Source of the DNA: Streptosporangium minutum
GTDB taxonomy: Bacteria > Actinomycetota > Actinomycetes > Streptosporangiales > Streptosporangiaceae
Assembly: GCF_002149035.1 (NCBI RefSeq)
Contig: NZ_NGFP01000026.1
Location: 18,772-53,026 of the forward strand
DNA length: 34,255 nucleotides
Direction: 5' to 3'
Shown here: piece by piece, positions 31,368 through 34,255 of the stretch
Layout: each line of letters begins with the position of its first letter
Numbering within the stretch: the stretch's first letter is position 1
The notes under the pieces: generated by a model
The model's input: only the letters and a program-made list of their open reading frames with translations
Told to the model about the DNA's origin: nothing
The model's database searches: none
Translations under genes and position numbers: made by a program

Positions 31368-33842
31368 TCAGCCACGGTTCTGCTCGATGACCCAGGTGGC
31401 GACCTGGGTCCGCGAGGAGAAACCGAGCTTGGCCAGGATGTTGGCCACGTGCCGGGCGGCGGTCGCGGGACTGATCACCAGCTCGTCGGCGATGGCCTTG
31501 TTGCTCAGACCCCTGGCGATCAGCCCGGCGATCTCCCACTCCCTGCCGGTGAGCGTGGTGAGCGGGGCGGCGACCGGGTGCCTGCCCACCATCAGGGGTG
31601 CGTCGGACTGGTCGTCGCCCTGCAGCGCGTAGCGGACCGCCTGGTCCTGGGACATCTCCTGGCCGTACGCCCAGAGCTGGGCGACCAGCGCGTCGCCGAG
31701 CCGGGCCCGGGCGGGCTGGAGCAGCTCCTCCATCCGCGCGCCGAAGCCGGAGGGCAGGACCGCGCCGCCCATCGCGCTCCGGATCGCGGCCGAGGCCCCC
31801 GCCAGGCGCACCGCCCGGCGGTCGTCCTCCTCGGCCAGCGCGAGCTGCGCGAGCGTCTCGATCCGCCGGGCCACGCCGAGCCGCTGGCCCGTCCCCTGGC
31901 ACAGACGCAGGCTCTCGATCAGCCTGACGCGCGCGGTGGCGAGGTCGCCCTGGGCCAGGGCGATCCGGCCCAGACCCGCCAGGCAGGTGATGGTCTGCCA
32001 GTGGGCGGTGATGTCCTGGAGCAGGTCGAGGGCCTGCTCGTAGTAGGCGCGGGCCTCCCCCAGGTCGCCCCGGAGCCAGGCGACCTGGGCCAGGCCGATG
32101 AGCGCGACCGGGGCCGCCCAGTGGTTGTCGAGCTCGTGCGCGATGGCCAGCGCGGCCTCGAAGGAGCGCTGCGACTCCTTGGCCCGCCCCTCCGACAGCG
32201 CGAACGTCCCCTCCATGGAGCGGATCACCATCTCGTGCCAGGGGTCGTCGACCCTGCGCACGGCCTCCAGCGCCTCGTCCAGGAAGGCCCTGGCCCTCTC
32301 CGGCCGGCGCTGGTAGATGGCCACCCAGGCGAGGATGGCGAGCGCTCCGCTCAGCGGTCCGTGCAGATCCGTCGCCCGGCACAGCTCGGCCGCGGCCGTG
32401 CAGGCGACCCGCGCGGTGTCGGGGTCGCCCTGCCCGAAGGCCACCTGACCGCGGAGCACGAGGGCGTCGCCGCGCACGTCCGGCGGCAGCTCCGCCGGCC
32501 CCACCGCGAGCAGGCGGTCCAGCCACTCGTCGGCGGGGGTGAACCTGCCGCCGGCGATGGTCGGCCAGCGGAGCAGGACCAGCAGGCGCAGCGCGCTCTC
32601 GGGGTCGTCCGCCTCCGCCGACCAGCGCACCGCCGCCCACACGTTGGCCTGCAGCTCGTCCAGCAGGACCAGCATCGGGCAGATCTCGTCCCAGGTCGGC
32701 CGGGGGCGCCGGACGATCGTCCGGTGGATGCGGCCGGCGACCTCGATCATGTGGTCCCGGTGCCGCCGCCGCAGCGCGGCCTCCTCGCCGGAGGTGTCGA
32801 GCTGCTCGGCGGCGTACTGGCGGATCGTCTCCAGCATCCGGTAGCGCGTCTCACCCGCGACCTCCGCGTCCGCCAGCACCAGGGACTTGTCGACCAGGTC
32901 GCAGAGCACGCGCAGGACGTCGTCGGCCCACAGGCCGTCGCCCGCGCAGACCTGCTCGGCCATGTCCAGCGTCCACCCCCCGGTGAACACCGCCAGTCTC
33001 CGCAGCAGGATCCGCTCGGGATCGTTGAGCTGCTGGTAGCTCCAGTCGACGGTCGCGCGGAGCGTCTGGTGCCTGGCCGGGGCCATCCTGTCTCCGGCGG
33101 ACAGGAGCCGGAACCGGTCCCTGATCCGGGCGTGGATCTGCTCCACCGTCAGCACCCTGCACAGCGCCGCCGCCAGCTCGATGGCCAGGGGCATCCCGTC
33201 GAGCGCCTCGCAGAGGCTGGCGATCTCGCCAGCGTTCTGCTCGGTGACGGCGAAACCACGCGAGGCCGCCCCGGCGCGGTCGACGAAGAGCCGCACCGCC
33301 TCGCTGCCGGCGAGGTCGTGCGCCCCGGTCCGGGGCAGCGAGAGCGGCGGCACCCGCCACACGGTCTCCCCCGCCACCCGCAGCGGCTCCCGGCTGGTCG
33401 TGAGCATCCGTACGGCCGGGCAGACGGTGAGCACCGCCCGGCAGAACCGGGCCGACTCCTCGATGAGCGACTCGCAGTTGTCGATGATCATCAGCAGGTT
33501 CCGGTCACCGAGCGCGTCGATCAGCGTGTCGGACAGCGGGCGCGGCGGCTCGGCCTTCACCCCGAGCACCGCGGCCACGCGAGGCTCGACCAGGTCTCCG
33601 CGGACCGCCTCCGCAAGCTCCACCAGCCAGACGCCGCCGGGGAACCCCGCCGCCACCTGGGCCGCCACCCGGACCGCCAGCCTGCTCTTGCCGATGCCGC
33701 CGGCGCCGCACAGGGTCACCAGCCTGGCGACGCCCAGCAGCTCGACAAGCTCCTCCACGTCGCCCTCACGACCGACGAAGGCGTTGGGTTCGAGGGGAAG
33801 GTTGCCGCCGGTAAGGGATACGTGCGCGGTGTCCTGGGTCAT
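31368..33842 (-). CDS. Large LuxR-family regulator with NTPase and TPR-like domains
   Basis: An 824-residue regulator. Residues about 20-330 form an AfsR/NB-ARC-like NTPase: Walker A GAGGIGKS at 46-53, Walker B LLMIIDNCE with Asp121, then TSREPLRVAGE and EALDGMPLAIELAAAL. A helical repeat region (about 380-700, e.g. ALDLLQDITAHWQTITCLAGLGRIA) resembles TPRs. The C-terminal 64 residues are a LuxR HTH (LTGREWEIAGLIARGLSNKAIADELVISPATAARHVANILAKLGF). Such proteins are ATP-gated activators of secondary metabolism or transport genes. It is a lone gene whose target is unknown; the neighbouring AMP-binding gene is a candidate only by position. The ATG at 33842 has only a weak AAGAG. Confidence 0.92.
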   Translation of the reverse strand: MTQDTAHVSLTGGNLPLEPNAFVGREGDVEELVELLGVARLVTLCGAGGIGKSRLAVRVAAQVAAGFPGGVWLVELAEAVRGDLVEPRVAAVLGVKAEPPRPLSDTLIDALGDRNLLMIIDNCESLIEESARFCRAVLTVCPAVRMLTTSREPLRVAGETVWRVPPLSLPRTGAHDLAGSEAVRLFVDRAGAASRGFAVTEQNAGEIASLCEALDGMPLAIELAAALCRVLTVEQIHARIRDRFRLLSAGDRMAPARHQTLRATVDWSYQQLNDPERILLRRLAVFTGGWTLDMAEQVCAGDGLWADDVLRVLCDLVDKSLVLADAEVAGETRYRMLETIRQYAAEQLDTSGEEAALRRRHRDHMIEVAGRIHRTIVRRPRPTWDEICPMLVLLDELQANVWAAVRWSAEADDPESALRLLVLLRWPTIAGGRFTPADEWLDRLLAVGPAELPPDVRGDALVLRGQVAFGQGDPDTARVACTAAAELCRATDLHGPLSGALAILAWVAIYQRRPERARAFLDEALEAVRRVDDPWHEMVIRSMEGTFALSEGRAKESQRSFEAALAIAHELDNHWAAPVALIGLAQVAWLRGDLGEARAYYEQALDLLQDITAHWQTITCLAGLGRIALAQGDLATARVRLIESLRLCQGTGQRLGVARRIETLAQLALAEEDDRRAVRLAGASAAIRSAMGGAVLPSGFGARMEELLQPARARLGDALVAQLWAYGQEMSQDQAVRYALQGDDQSDAPLMVGRHPVAAPLTTLTGREWEIAGLIARGLSNKAIADELVISPATAARHVANILAKLGFSSRTQVATWVIEQNRG

Positions 33843-33953
33843 CGGCTCTTAGGGGAGGTCGCGGGCCAGCCGTCACAGAAAGTGTGGCACCAATTACCGT
33901 GCCGTGCCCAGGCTTAGACCCATTTCGCACGCTCGGATTACCGGGGCTGCGCC

Positions 33954-33959
33954 TAATAT
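33954..33959 (+). promoter_or_regulatory. -10 element TAATAT placing a leaderless start
   Basis: TAATAT ends ten bases before the ATG at 33969, so transcription would begin at or just before the start codon. No ribosome site is present. A -35 at 17-18 bp is not recognisable. Confidence 0.5.
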
Positions 33960-33968
33960 GTTGTTGCA

Positions 33969-34255
33969 ATGAGTTCGCATGTGATGGTGGAAGTGCTGAT
34001 GCTCCGGCTCGACGGGTCGGGCGGGTTCGGCTATCGCAGGGCCGAGGACCGGCTGGCCGGGGGGACACACCCCGACGAGGCCGCACGTGAGCTCGCGGAC
34101 GCCGGGGAGATCCTGCTCCACTCGACGAGCTGGCGTTACGACGACCAGGGCCACATCGTGCTCACCTACGCCGCCTGCCCCGACCCGCACCACCACCTGC
34201 CGGCCGTCCCGGTCGTCCCCGGCCCCGGCGCCGTCGCGGCCGCACCGGACCGCCC
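33969..34255 (+). CDS. Hypothetical actinobacterial protein, 3' end outside the window
   Basis: An open frame from ATG at 33969 to the window edge, at least 95 residues, with codon use like its neighbours. Visible sequence: VMVEVLMLRLDGSGGFGYRRAED, THPDEAARELADAGEILLHSTSWRYDDQGHIVLTYAACPDPH, and a Pro/Val-rich stretch. The beta-strand-rich HSTSWRY...VLTYA pattern occurs in conserved actinomycete proteins and recalls the start of NUDIX-like hydrolases; I do not assign one. An alternative start is ATG at 33984. It is divergent from the LuxR-type gene. Confidence 0.7.
   Translation, partial: MSSHVMVEVLMLRLDGSGGFGYRRAEDRLAGGTHPDEAARELADAGEILLHSTSWRYDDQGHIVLTYAACPDPHHHLPAVPVVPGPGAVAAAPDR

Noticed and set aside
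31449-33917. 822-codon plus-strand frame opposite the LuxR-type gene
   Set aside because: Antisense shadow; the minus strand carries clear Walker and HTH motifs.

Overview
The window is high-GC DNA (roughly 70% or more by eye) with GTG and TTG starts, short GGAGG-type ribosome sites, probable leaderless transcripts and sugar ABC operons that lack their own ATPase. These traits point to a soil actinomycete chromosome, plausibly order Streptosporangiales or a near relative. The lineage is inference. I see no insertion sequence, integrase, phage structural gene or CRISPR array.

Layout. 1-4608: a low-complexity tract, a small Cys-rich secreted protein, a quinone-oxidoreductase-like enzyme and a cydAB cytochrome bd oxidase pair. 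4609-5724: a gene-poor stretch with two families of short tandem repeats around a tRNA-Lys(CTT) and its strong terminator hairpin. 5725-7563: an OsmC-type peroxidase, a small conserved protein with a TTG start and an NADP-dependent MDR reductase. 7822-9670: a YvlD/holin-4-2-like membrane protein followed by an aromatic amino-acid lyase homologue whose MIO triad reads Gly-Thr-Gly. 9751-12387: a LacI regulator divergent from an amidohydrolase and a cysteine-dioxygenase-like cupin, with three tandem operator-like repeats between them. 12384-16930: the last codons of a likely glycerophosphodiesterase gene, a CynX-type MFS carrier, an XRE-cupin regulator, and a divergent flavoprotein/MFS pair.

17061-21086 is a depleted beta-ketoadipate (pca) operon. 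Thiolase (pcaF), cycloisomerase (pcaB), decarboxylase (pcaC) and an IclR regulator are intact. pcaHG, pcaD and pcaIJ are absent, and the promoter now leads into a 25-codon ORF that looks like a deletion scar. 21101-27721 holds a LacI regulator, an MFS carrier with a divergent ArsR/DUF5937 regulator, and a three-gene sugar ABC operon. An identical 14-bp palindrome lies before the LacI gene and before the ABC operon, so that regulator probably controls both. 28102-30051 is a secreted metalloprotease with a ricin-like lectin tail. 30184-33842 has an isolated, P-loop-less N-terminal half of an acyl-CoA ligase and a large LuxR-family ATPase regulator. A hypothetical gene runs off the right edge.

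The strongest unexplained patterns are: (i) the matched LacI operators 6.6 kb apart; (ii) the pca operon scar under a complete palindromic promoter; (iii) three tandem 13-bp repeats in the LacI/amidohydrolase promoter and a 19-codon cysteine-containing micro-ORF ahead of the dioxygenase; (iv) the non-canonical MIO triad; and (v) recurring short tandem duplications (15, 22, 34, 35 and 48 bp) at gene ends and in gaps. No single feature proves a new defence or biosynthetic system.
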